From an uncultured beta proteobacterium (lineage in GTDB: Bacteria > Pseudomonadota > Gammaproteobacteria > Burkholderiales > Burkholderiaceae_C), in assembly GCA_903914985.1 (NCBI GenBank), contig CAIWRE010000328.1:1-9031 (forward strand): DNA of 9,031 nucleotides. Reading direction: 5' to 3'. The notes under the pieces were generated by a model that made no database searches, was not told the origin of the DNA, and saw only the letters and a program-made list of their open reading frames with translations. Position numbers and translations under genes: made by a program. Every line of letters begins with the position of its first letter. The stretch's first letter is position 1. Of the stretch, positions 1-5,336 are shown piece after piece.

Positions 1-198
1 ATGCGCCTGCCGCGTGCGATGTGGCCGATCCCGAAGTCCTACGGCCATGTGATTGCCTTTACCGAAGACGGCAAGATCGTGGCGGACCTGCAAGACCCCA
101 CAGGCGCCTACCCTGAAACCACGGCGATCACCGAGACCAAGGACCGTCTGTATGTGCAAAGCCTGCACGCGCACGGTCTGGGCTGGCTTCCAAAATAA
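1..198 (+). CDS. SMP-30/gluconolactonase (strictosidine synthase-like) family protein, C-terminal fragment
   Basis: The 65 residues read like the last blades of a six-bladed beta-propeller of the SMP-30/gluconolactonase/strictosidine synthase-like superfamily: a 'YGHVIAFTEDGKIVADLQDP' strand pair, then 'GAYPETT', then 'DRLYVQSLHAHGLGWLP' as the closing strand. Family members are usually about 300 residues or more, so the gene must begin upstream of the window. The ATG at base 1 is probably an internal methionine that happens to sit at the window edge. The family includes lactonases and esterase-like hydrolases using a central divalent metal, but the metal ligands are outside the visible part and the substrate cannot be told. 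No co-directional gene follows closely; the next plus-strand start is about 300 bp away. The stop is TAA. Confidence 0.7.
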   Translation: MRLPRAMWPIPKSYGHVIAFTEDGKIVADLQDPTGAYPETTAITETKDRLYVQSLHAHGLGWLPK

Positions 199-238
199 GC
201 GATCAGCAAACTTCGCTAAGCGTGGCGGGGAGCCGGGT

Positions 239-374
239 TTAGCTTTTGCGGCCCAGCAGGCGTTCGAGCGCCATCCGATGGTTGGCGGCAATAAACCAGG
301 ACATGGAATAGTCCTTACGCTGCCAGCGGGCGTCTCCCACCGTCACCGGCTTGGGTCTGATTCGATAGGGTCAT
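239..374 (-). pseudogene. Possible frameshifted small gene (about 43 residues), unknown family
   Basis: On the minus strand an AAGGAG Shine-Dalgarno sits five bases before an ATG at 374-372. The ATG frame stops after 19 codons. The next frame, open from 370 to a TAA at 241-239, encodes 43 residues ending 'DYSMSWFIAANHRMALERLL' plus a short basic tail (GRKS), which looks like a real amphipathic protein end. Moving one base at the start would join the good ribosome binding site and ATG to this frame, since a TGA lies exactly at 373-371. The simplest reading is a one-base frameshift in a short gene, or an intact 35-residue ORF starting at GTG 346. I do not recognise the family. Confidence 0.35.
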
Positions 375-461
375 CAATGCTCCTTAGAGGTGGGTGGAGG
401 TGTTGATTGAGCGCGCACCGGGTGTCGCAGAGTGCATTTGAATATTTTCGTGAGATACTTT

Positions 462-489
462 TAAAAATGACAATACTATTGCATTTTTA
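462..489. promoter_or_regulatory. A/T-rich inverted repeat immediately upstream of the DUF1569 gene
   Basis: The arms are TAAAAATG (462-469) and CATTTTTA (482-489). Inside them CAATA (471-475) faces TATTG (477-481) around a single C. Together this gives a 13-bp stem with one unpaired A at 470. It ends 13 bases before the ATG at 503 and directly abuts the AAGGG ribosome binding site (491-495). It lies in a strikingly A/T-rich stretch compared with its surroundings. It could be a protein-binding operator overlapping the promoter, or a leader hairpin affecting translation. There is no trailing T-run in either direction beyond the arms, so an intrinsic terminator is less likely. Confidence 0.5.
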
Positions 490-502
490 GAAGGGTAGGT
501 AC

Positions 503-1066
503 ATGACATTTCAATGCCGAAGCAAGACTCTCAACCGGCGGGACTTACTGGTTACGACCAGCGCAGCAGTGCTCGCAGCCACAGGTGCAGATCCTGCGCG
601 GGCCTCTGAGACAGACCGCGCCTTGATGTTTCAGACCTTGGCGCAGGCCATGGAAGAGGCGAAGGCGCTGACGCAAGCGCGGGCGCTCAAATCCTTGACC
701 GCATGGAATTTGCCGCAAACCCTGGTGCATGCAGCGCAAAGCATTGAGTATTCGATGACCGGTTTTCCGCAGCCGAAATCCACCTGGTTCCAACACACGG
801 TGGGTGCAGCGGCTTTCGCGGTGTTCGACCTGCGGGGCCGCATGAGCCATAGCCTGGTGGATCCGATTCCCGGCGCGCCTGCGGTGGACGCTGTCACCGA
901 TACCTACCAGGCGCTCGAACGTTTGGAAATCGCGGCCGCCAGGTTTCAGGTCTGGACGGCTCCCTTGCAACCGCACTTTGCCTATGGCGCGCTCACCAAG
1001 CCGGCCTACGAGCGTGCACACGCCATGCATCTGGCCAATCACCTGTCTGCGTTCTTCGTGTCGTAA
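503..1066 (+). CDS. Tat-exported DUF1569 (DinB-like fold) protein
   Basis: The 187-residue protein starts with a twin-arginine type signal: N-R-R-D-L-L-V at residues 11-17, then an Ala-rich hydrophobic stretch and a likely cleavage after A-R-A near residue 34. The mature part matches my memory of DUF1569, a small family in the DinB four-helix-bundle clan. H76 lies in a helix (LVHAAQSIEYSM), and H173, H176 and H180 sit in the C-terminal 'YERAHAMHLANHL' helix, the type of histidine set that binds a divalent metal in DinB-like proteins. No function is established for the family as far as I know; export to the periplasm as a folded, possibly metal-loaded protein is inferred from the Tat signal. 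The start is supported by AAGGG eight bases upstream. It appears monocistronic. Confidence 0.8.
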   Translation: MTFQCRSKTLNRRDLLVTTSAAVLAATGADPARASETDRALMFQTLAQAMEEAKALTQARALKSLTAWNLPQTLVHAAQSIEYSMTGFPQPKSTWFQHTVGAAAFAVFDLRGRMSHSLVDPIPGAPAVDAVTDTYQALERLEIAAARFQVWTAPLQPHFAYGALTKPAYERAHAMHLANHLSAFFVS

Positions 1067-1100
1067 CGAACGGACACTCTGTGGCATAGGTTCTACAACG

Positions 1101-1139
1101 GGTCAAGCCTCGGGTATTTCACCCAAGGCTCCTTGATCC
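1101..1139 (+). promoter_or_regulatory. Hairpin between the DUF1569 gene and the DUF4398 operon
   Basis: An inner stem pairs AGCCT-C-GGGT (1106-1115) with ACCC-A-AGGCT (1121-1130) around an ATTTC loop, with one C/A mismatch. An alternative outer stem pairs TCAAG (1103-1107) with CTTGA (1132-1136). It lies 35 bp after the DUF1569 stop and just before the GGAGA ribosome binding site (1142-1146) of the next gene. It has no T-tract, so it may be a weak or Rho-assisted terminator, or a leader structure of the downstream operon. Confidence 0.35.
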
Positions 1140-1151
1140 CTGGAGAACCTC

Positions 1152-1529
1152 ATGCGTAATTTTTCGAAAAACCTCGTCCCTGTGATGGGAGGGCTGGCAG
1201 TCGCCCTGTTGGCGGCTTGCAGCAACCTCAAGACGCCCGCAACCAGTGACGTTGCAGTGAGCAGCGCAGCGGTGGATGGCGCGGTGTCAGCGGGCGGCTC
1301 CGAGTTTGCACCGGTGGAATTGAACGCCGCCCGCAGCAAACTGGCGCTGGCGCGCCAGGTCTTATCGGTCAAAGACTACGAGCAAGCGATCCGCTTTGCC
1401 GACGCCTCGCGCGCAGATGCGAAATTGGCCCAGGCCAAAGCCAACTCCGCCAAAGCCCAGGCCGCTGCAAACGCTCTGGACGAGGACATCCAGGCACTGC
1501 GCAATGAAATCAAGCGCAACAAACCCTAA
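1152..1529 (+). CDS. DUF4398 domain lipoprotein
   Basis: The 125-residue protein begins with a lipoprotein signal ending in a canonical lipobox, L20-A-A-C23. Ser follows at +2, which favours outer-membrane rather than inner-membrane retention. Residues about 50-120 are an Ala/Lys/Glu-rich helical region ('AARSKLALARQVLSVKDYEQAIRFA' style) typical of DUF4398, a domain often found fused to or next to OmpA-like domains in Burkholderiales. It precedes the OmpA-domain lipoprotein by only 29 bp on the same strand, and the two share the same N-terminal architecture, so they probably work together at the cell envelope. GGAGA is six bases before the ATG. The molecular role is unknown; an envelope-structure role is inferred from context. 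Confidence 0.85.
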   Translation: MRNFSKNLVPVMGGLAVALLAACSNLKTPATSDVAVSSAAVDGAVSAGGSEFAPVELNAARSKLALARQVLSVKDYEQAIRFADASRADAKLAQAKANSAKAQAAANALDEDIQALRNEIKRNKP

Positions 1530-1558
1530 TCCCACCCCCACTTGCCCCAGGACACCCC

Positions 1559-2551
1559 ATGAAAAAAACCACACTCACACTGACCGTGTTGGCTGCTGCA
1601 TTGTTGAGCGCAGCCTGCACATCCACCCCAACGACCAGTCGCCTGGACAATGCCCGTGCCGATTACCGGGCCGTAATCGACAGCCCCCTGTCGGCCAGCT
1701 ATGCGCCGCTGGAGACGCAGCAGGCGGGCGAAGCCCTGGCCCTGGCCAATGACGCGGCGGCGCACTACCAGAGCCCGGAGCAGGTTGACCATTTGGCCTA
1801 CATAGCGCAGCAAAAAATCAGTTTGAGCCGGGAAGTGATGAAGCAAAAACTGGCAGAGGCGCAAATTGCCCAAAGTGGCGCGCAGCGTGACCAATTGCTA
1901 CTGAATCAGCGCACCGCCGAGGCCGACCAGTCCAAACGCAACGCAAGCGCGGCGCGCAATGACGCCACGGAGGCCAAACGCAGCACCCAGATGGCACTCA
2001 ACGAAGCCAAGGAAGCCAAACAGGGCACCCAGGCTGCCAAAGCAGAAGCCGCCGAAGCCAGGCAAGGTGCTGAGGCTGCACAGATTGAATCCGCCGAAGC
2101 GCAGCGATCCGCCCAAGCTGCTCAGGCACGCAGCGTGCAATTGGAAGCAGCACTGACCGCCCTAGCCGCCAAAAAGACGGAACGCGGCATCGTGATCACT
2201 TTGGGCGATGTGCTGTTTGGTACGGATTTGTCCCGCCTGAGTGCGGATGGCATGCGCAACGCACAAAAGCTGGCCATGCTGTTGAAAGACGAGCCACAGC
2301 GCAAAGTGCTGGTGGAGGGCTTTACCGACAGCACCGGCAGTGCCACACACAACCAGGCATTGTCTGAGCGCAGGGCCAACGCGGTGCGCGGCGCCTTGTT
2401 GGATCTGGGCGTGGCATCTGAGCGGATTGCGGTGCGCGGCTACGGCGAAGAGCTTGCTGTTGCTGCCAACGACACAGCCGCCAACCGCCAGTTGAACCGT
2501 CGGGTCGAAATTGTCTTGTCAGACGACAAGGGCGTCATCACTCCGCGCTAG
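1559..2551 (+). CDS. OmpA-family lipoprotein with N-terminal DUF4398 and long coiled coil
   Basis: This 330-residue protein has a signal peptide with a lipid-attachment Cys at 20 (LLSAAC). Residues about 27-110 form a DUF4398-like helical segment. Residues about 110-205 are a long Ala/Glu/Lys/Gln-rich coiled coil made of imperfect short repeats such as 'EAKEAKQGTQAAKAEAAEA'. The C-terminal 210-325 is an OmpA-like peptidoglycan-binding domain: VLVEGFTDSTG (D257), LSERRANAV (R272), RGYGEE and NRRVEIVL. The Asp/Arg pair is spaced as in OmpA domains that hold diaminopimelate. The likely job is a lipid-anchored outer-membrane protein tethered to peptidoglycan through a long helical spacer. It sits in an operon with the DUF4398 lipoprotein upstream and the coiled-coil microprotein downstream. 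Confidence 0.93.
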   Translation: MKKTTLTLTVLAAALLSAACTSTPTTSRLDNARADYRAVIDSPLSASYAPLETQQAGEALALANDAAAHYQSPEQVDHLAYIAQQKISLSREVMKQKLAEAQIAQSGAQRDQLLLNQRTAEADQSKRNASAARNDATEAKRSTQMALNEAKEAKQGTQAAKAEAAEARQGAEAAQIESAEAQRSAQAAQARSVQLEAALTALAAKKTERGIVITLGDVLFGTDLSRLSADGMRNAQKLAMLLKDEPQRKVLVEGFTDSTGSATHNQALSERRANAVRGALLDLGVASERIAVRGYGEELAVAANDTAANRQLNRRVEIVLSDDKGVITPR

Positions 2552-2591
2552 GCAGGGTGTTTTTCTATTTTTTACTGAAAAGGAGTCTTTC

Positions 2592-2711
2592 ATGCACAGC
2601 CGCAATGAATACATTGAAAAGGTGAAGCTGCAGCTCGACGAGCTGAACGCCTCGCTTACACAAATCGAAGCACGAGCCCAGACCCGGAGACAGTCGGCAG
2701 GGCGTTTCTAA
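2592..2711 (+). CDS. Small coiled-coil protein, possibly truncated
   Basis: A 39-residue ORF begins 40 bp after the OmpA-domain gene, with a strong AAGGAG ribosome binding site six bases before its ATG. Residues 4-30 ('RNEYIEKVKLQLDELNASLT' and onward) are strongly heptad-like and charged, resembling the N-terminus of the roughly 90-110-residue coiled-coil proteins I associate with this envelope cluster in Burkholderiales. Here the frame ends after a basic tail (TRRQSAGRF) at TAA. That suggests truncation by frameshift or rearrangement, although no clear continuation is visible in the other two frames. The strong translation signal and operon position make expression likely. Its role is unknown. 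Confidence 0.6.
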   Translation: MHSRNEYIEKVKLQLDELNASLTQIEARAQTRRQSAGRF

Positions 2712-3097
2712 GGTCGCTGTCGTTATTGGATCCTTCAATATCCAGCCGCGCATTCATGCGATCAAGGAGTGGGTGGAACCGCGGTGACGCCTAACACCGC
2801 TACTGCGACTTCCCGTTTTAGCAGGGAATGGGGTTGATCTTTTCTGGCTGAAGCCTTGCCGACTACCCTGAAGACAAGCCGCTGCTTGGGCTCCATGCCC
2901 TCGGCGAAACAGGGCTTTCGCAGAAGAGAAAACGAGTTCACCTGCCGCCGGGCTGACCTGTGATTCAACGACCGTTGCAATGACCGTCGACGCCGGACGC
3001 GGATGCCCGGCGACCCTGGGGCCTTCTTGGCCATCATGCATCGCGACCAAGGGTAGCCCTGGGTTAAAGTGACCGACCACAAAAAAGGAGCCCCCGC
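2712..3097. other. 386-bp region without a convincing gene; candidate remnant or dispersed repeat
   Basis: No plus-strand frame here has a start, ribosome binding site and protein-like composition together. A minus-strand frame of 148 codons (3208-2762) crosses it but is rich in Arg, Ser and Pro and runs into the MAPEG gene, so I read it as spurious. The stretch contains two perfect 6-bp stems: GCGGTG/CACCGC (2781-2786 with 2795-2800) and CGCCGG/CCGGCG (2991-2996 with 3007-3012). The first could end transcription from the OmpA cluster, but it has no T-run. Its compositional style resembles non-coding repeat-like sequence, but no second copy exists within this window. Confidence 0.4.
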
Positions 3098-3505
3098 ATG
3101 ACCCCCATCCAATCCCTCGTCGGTTTCGCCCTCTGGACACTCGCTTTGATCGTGCTGGTGTTCGCCTACCGGGGGCTGCGGTTCCTCAAAGGCGCGCCCA
3201 TCAACCACTGGCCGCGCGGCAACAAGCCGTCAGATGACGCACCGTTCATCAAGCGCGTGGAAGACGCGCACGCCAACTGCCTGGAAAACTTGCCTGTGTT
3301 TGCCGTGATCGTGCTGGCCGCCGCCGCGATGGACAAGACAGCCACCATCGCCGCGCTGGCCCCCTGGGTGTTGTACGCCCGCGTAGGCCAGTCTTTGGCG
3401 CACCTGTGGGGTGTGAACCAGCTGCAAGTGCTGGTGCGCGCCAACTTCTGGGGCGTGCAGTTGGGGCTTTGTATTTGGATGGCGGTGCAGCTGCTGCTTG
3501 GCTAA
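3098..3505 (+). CDS. MAPEG-family membrane protein
   Basis: The 135-residue protein has about four hydrophobic helices (roughly residues 4-24, 66-85, 86-105 and 112-133). It carries the MAPEG signature between helices 1 and 2, 'RVEDAHANCLENLPVFAV' at 53-70, with the conserved A-H-x-N and E-N-x-P core. Eukaryotic MAPEG members are membrane-bound glutathione S-transferases, peroxidases or leukotriene synthases. Bacterial members of this size are common, and their substrates are mostly unknown. AAAGGAG lies seven bases before the ATG. It appears to stand alone and converges on the vapBC module with 37 bp between the stops. Confidence 0.9.
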   Translation: MTPIQSLVGFALWTLALIVLVFAYRGLRFLKGAPINHWPRGNKPSDDAPFIKRVEDAHANCLENLPVFAVIVLAAAAMDKTATIAALAPWVLYARVGQSLAHLWGVNQLQVLVRANFWGVQLGLCIWMAVQLLLG

Positions 3506-3511
3506 ACCGCG

Positions 3512-3525
3512 CGGGCGCCAGCCCG
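3512..3525. terminator. Weak candidate terminator hairpin between convergent MAPEG and vapC genes
   Basis: A perfect CGGGC/GCCCG stem with a GCCA loop lies six bases after the MAPEG stop and 17 bases beyond the vapC stop in the converging direction. The location suits a shared terminator, but neither strand shows a following T-run, so this is a positional inference only. Confidence 0.3.
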
Positions 3526-3542
3526 ATGTGCACCACCGTGAA

Positions 3543-3953
3543 TTACAGCGCCGCGTGGACCCAGTTCTCGGCTTCCAGCGCAGGCACCCGTGCGAACTCT
3601 GCCATGTTGTTCGTCACCAGCACCAGGCCTTCGCTGCGGGCGTGCCCTGCAATGTGCAGGTCGTTCACTCCGATAGGCTGGCCGATTTTTTCCAAGGCGG
3701 CGCGAATGGCGCCGTAATGTTGCGCGGCTTTGGGGCCATAGGGCAGAACTTCGATGCGGCTGCAAAAGTCTTCGATGGCGGCGAGGTTCTCGCTCACGCG
3801 GCTGCTTTTCTCTGCACCGTGCATGAGTTCAGCGAGGGTAATGGAGGACATGGCCATGCGGCTGGCGTTGGCGTTGAAGGTGGAAAGCACCTCGACGGGT
3901 CGCCGCTTCAACACGTAAATGACGATGTTGGTGTCCAGCAAGTAGCGCAGCAT
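3543..3953 (-). CDS. vapC: VapC-type PIN-domain toxin ribonuclease
   Basis: The 136-residue protein is a complete PIN domain. It has 'YLLDTNIVIYVLK' at the N-terminus (D7), 'ITLAELMHGAEKS' (E42), 'GVNDLHIAGHARSEGLVLVT' (D98) and 'NNMAEFARVPALEAENW' near the end. The acidic residues D7, E42 and D98 are the expected Mg2+-binding catalytic set, and the T-N-N-x-x-E-F motif is intact. VapC toxins cleave specific RNAs, often initiator tRNA or rRNA, and are blocked by VapB; the target here cannot be told. Its ATG overlaps the vapB stop by one base (TGATG), and GAGG lies seven bases upstream inside vapB, indicating translational coupling. Length and motifs suggest it is functional. Confidence 0.95.
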   Translation of the reverse strand: MLRYLLDTNIVIYVLKRRPVEVLSTFNANASRMAMSSITLAELMHGAEKSSRVSENLAAIEDFCSRIEVLPYGPKAAQHYGAIRAALEKIGQPIGVNDLHIAGHARSEGLVLVTNNMAEFARVPALEAENWVHAAL

Positions 3954-4186
3954 CAGAGTGCCTCACGCTCCGGTTGGTGCTGGGTGGCGCGCTCGGGCAG
4001 GAAGTCGTCGCTCACCGTGGGGCCACCCAAAAAGAAGCTGTCCCAGCTTTGGCCTACGGGGGAGAGGATGCGCTCCTTACCTTTGGCGCGTATCTCTACC
4101 TTTTGGACACCTTCGGGTAAACGCACGTCCAAAGGCAGGCGAACGGCCTGGGTACGGTTGTTGACGAAAACGGTGCCGATGGACAT
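3953..4186 (-). CDS. vapB: VapB-type antitoxin (AbrB/MazE-like DNA-binding fold)
   Basis: The 77-residue protein starts 'MSIGTVFVNNRTQAVRLP', the swapped-hairpin AbrB/MazE N-terminus that binds the operator. The polar, acidic-rich tail ends '...SDDFLPERATQHQPEREAL', the region expected to wrap around VapC. I chose the ATG at 4186 over the ATG ten codons upstream because homologues begin this way, GGGAGA lies five bases before it, and the upstream start would fall across the promoter/operator. VapB neutralises VapC and, with it, represses its own promoter. Confidence 0.93.
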   Translation of the reverse strand: MSIGTVFVNNRTQAVRLPLDVRLPEGVQKVEIRAKGKERILSPVGQSWDSFFLGGPTVSDDFLPERATQHQPEREAL

Positions 4187-4205
4187 GACTATCTCCCAAG
4201 AGAAT

Positions 4206-4244
4206 GTATATAGCAATTGTATACGGCGCCTGCGCGACGATCAA
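4206..4244 (-). promoter_or_regulatory. vapBC promoter with overlapping inverted-repeat operator
   Basis: On the minus strand a TTGATC -35 box (4244-4239) is separated by exactly 17 bp from a TACAAT -10 box (4221-4216). That would place the start of transcription near 4209 and the vapB ATG about 23 bases further on. The -10 lies inside a 19-bp interrupted palindrome, GTATA(4206-4210)-N9-TATAC(4220-4224), whose centre also contains CAATTG. GTATA-type half sites over the -10 are what VapBC autorepression would use. The boxes are read directly; regulation is inferred from the family. Confidence 0.65.
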
Positions 4245-4279
4245 TTCGCAAGAGCAGCAAACGGCAGCAGGGTCAGGCT

Positions 4280-4296
4280 AAGGCCCGGCAGGCCTT
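4280..4296. terminator. Candidate terminator hairpin downstream of the sox-type operon
   Basis: A perfect 6-bp stem AAGGCC/GGCCTT with a five-base CGGCA loop lies about 110 bp after the arsR stop on the minus strand and upstream of the vapBC promoter. No T-run follows, so it may be a Rho-assisted end or a chance palindrome. The remainder of the 4245-4406 gap shows no gene. Confidence 0.3.
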
Positions 4297-4406
4297 CTGT
4301 GTACTTTGTGAGTCAAGAAGTAAGTGGCAGCGCATTTATGGTGCGATCGAGGCCAGGTGTATCGCAATACCCCCAAACAACCTTCCAAGACTACCTTCTA
4401 CCGCCG

Positions 4407-4763
4407 TTAGTCAATTTGGGCGAGCGTTAAACGGTCTGCGATATCGATCTCACCATCGACATCCATTTCAATGGCTACTTGTGTGCAGACCGCCCGGCAC
4501 AAAGTTGCGACTCTTTCACTCTGCAATCGGTAGTAGATTTGTGCCCCTTCCCGTCGACGGGACAAGACGCCCCTGCGGTGAAGCGTTGATAAGTGCTGGG
4601 ACATGTTCGGCTGTGTAGTGTCTATCAGCGCCAGAAGTTCCGATACGTTCTTTTCTTTCTCACAAACTGCACTAATGATTTTGAGGCGCATAGGCGTGGA
4701 CAGCAGCGCAAACAGCTGTGCAGCTGATTCAAAAACGCGGTCTTGATTGTTGGAATCTTCCAT
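4407..4763 (-). CDS. ArsR-family winged-helix transcriptional regulator (sox cluster regulator)
   Basis: The 118-residue protein has the compact ArsR/SmtB layout: 'LFALLSTPMRLKIISAVCE' (helices 1-2), a helix-turn-helix around 39-65 ('NVSELLALIDTTQPNMSQHL'), and the wing 'RREGAQIYYRL' at 70-80. The metal-binding ELCVCDL motif of arsenic and zinc sensors is absent. Cysteines occur at 34 (helix 2 region), 89 and 93 (last helix), roughly where persulfide-sensing relatives such as SqrR/BigR carry their pair, though the helix 2 cysteine does not align exactly. Together with its place as the last gene of a sox-type operon, 12 bp after the thioredoxin gene, this suggests a sulfur-responsive repressor. 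The ligand and operator are inferred, not shown. Confidence 0.9.
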   Translation of the reverse strand: MEDSNNQDRVFESAAQLFALLSTPMRLKIISAVCEKEKNVSELLALIDTTQPNMSQHLSTLHRRGVLSRRREGAQIYYRLQSERVATLCRAVCTQVAIEMDVDGEIDIADRLTLAQID

Positions 4764-4775
4764 GCTGATTGATCC

Positions 4776-5336
4776 TCACCCTTCTGTAATCGCGGCGATT
4801 TTAGGGGTACTGCCAGTCTGCATTGTTGCCGCAAGGGATAACACATCCTCTTTTGTCATTTCACCGGGAATGACTTGCATCAACCGACCAGATGCTGATA
4901 CCAAACAGGTCAACGGCACAATTAGCCGATGGGTGAACTGAGTCCGAAAGCTTGAATCAACAATCGCAACTGGAAAAATAAATTGGCTGACCTCCATGTA
5001 TGCCTTGACTTTGGCCACATTGGTTTCAGTGGTCACGCCAATAATGCGAATTTTTTGACTTGAAGTGGCGCGGTAGAGCTGATCAATATGTACGTTTTGG
5101 CGTTTGCAGTAGGGACACCACGTTTCCCAAAAAACGACGACCGCGGGCGTGTTCAACCAGTCCTCTGGCCGCATAGTTGCGCCGCTGAGTAGATGCAGCT
5201 CTGGCCAAACAATGATCGTGTCCCTTTTATCTCCTTGGGCATTTGCTGGCATCGCAATTTCTAGAATCAGTGCTGCAGAGCCAGCAAGAACCTGCCGTCG
5301 CGAACTGGCAAATGAAACAGGCAATTGAGTGATCAT
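4776..5336 (-). CDS. Exported TlpA/SoxW-like thioredoxin-fold protein
   Basis: The 186-residue protein has an N-terminal export signal with a twin-arginine-like S-S-R-R-Q-V-L-A at 11-18, a hydrophobic stretch and a likely cleavage after A-N-A near residue 33. The thioredoxin fold follows: 'VVVFWETWCPYC' with the redox pair C74/C77 (WCPYC), and the cis-proline at P141 in 'LIVPLTCLV'. A third cysteine (C144) lies close to the cis-proline loop. In sox clusters, periplasmic thioredoxins such as SoxW are linked to keeping sulfur-carrier cysteines reduced; the reductase partner (a SoxV/CcdA type) is not in this window. Its ATG overlaps the upstream hydrolase stop (ATGA), so translation is likely coupled. 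Confidence 0.88.
   Translation of the reverse strand: MITQLPVSFASSRRQVLAGSAALILEIAMPANAQGDKRDTIIVWPELHLLSGATMRPEDWLNTPAVVVFWETWCPYCKRQNVHIDQLYRATSSQKIRIIGVTTETNVAKVKAYMEVSQFIFPVAIVDSSFRTQFTHRLIVPLTCLVSASGRLMQVIPGEMTKEDVLSLAATMQTGSTPKIAAITEG

Larger units (their letters stand above)
199..502. other. Intergenic region with degenerate minus-strand small ORF and an upstream regulatory palindrome
   Basis: This 304-bp gap separates the SMP-30-like fragment from the DUF1569 gene. Its left half contains a minus-strand open frame with protein-like composition, annotated separately. Its right end, from about 435, turns sharply A/T-rich and carries the inverted repeat just before the DUF1569 ribosome binding site. 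A short stem (AGCGA at 198-202 against TCGCT at 213-217) follows the first stop codon but lacks a T-run, so I do not call it a terminator. I see no tRNA-like or other RNA gene here. Confidence 0.5.

Noticed and set aside
1..3. ATG at the first base as a true start codon
   Set aside because: The 65-residue product is only the C-terminal end of a beta-propeller protein, so the real start must be upstream of the window.
545..1087. 180-codon minus-strand open frame
   Set aside because: It is a shadow of the DUF1569 gene, with Arg/Gly/Cys-rich non-protein-like composition.
1930..2160. Repeated GCC/GAA-rich DNA as a tandem repeat or CRISPR-like array
   Set aside because: The periodicity is imperfect and codon-based, explained by the Ala/Glu/Lys coiled coil of the OmpA-domain lipoprotein; there are no conserved repeat units with spacers.
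2762..3208. 148-codon minus-strand open frame over the gap and MAPEG start
   Set aside because: It overlaps the 5' end of the convincing MAPEG gene, has low-complexity Arg/Ser-rich sequence, and shows no good start signal. It is treated as non-coding, possibly repeat-derived.
3498..4430. 310-codon plus-strand open frame across the vapBC region
   Set aside because: It lies antisense to vapC and vapB, both with full family motifs and proper signals, and its translation has no recognisable domain.
4217..4618. 133-codon plus-strand open frame between vapB and arsR
   Set aside because: It starts inside the vapBC promoter and runs antisense into arsR; the translation is basic and Pro/Cys-rich without any motif.
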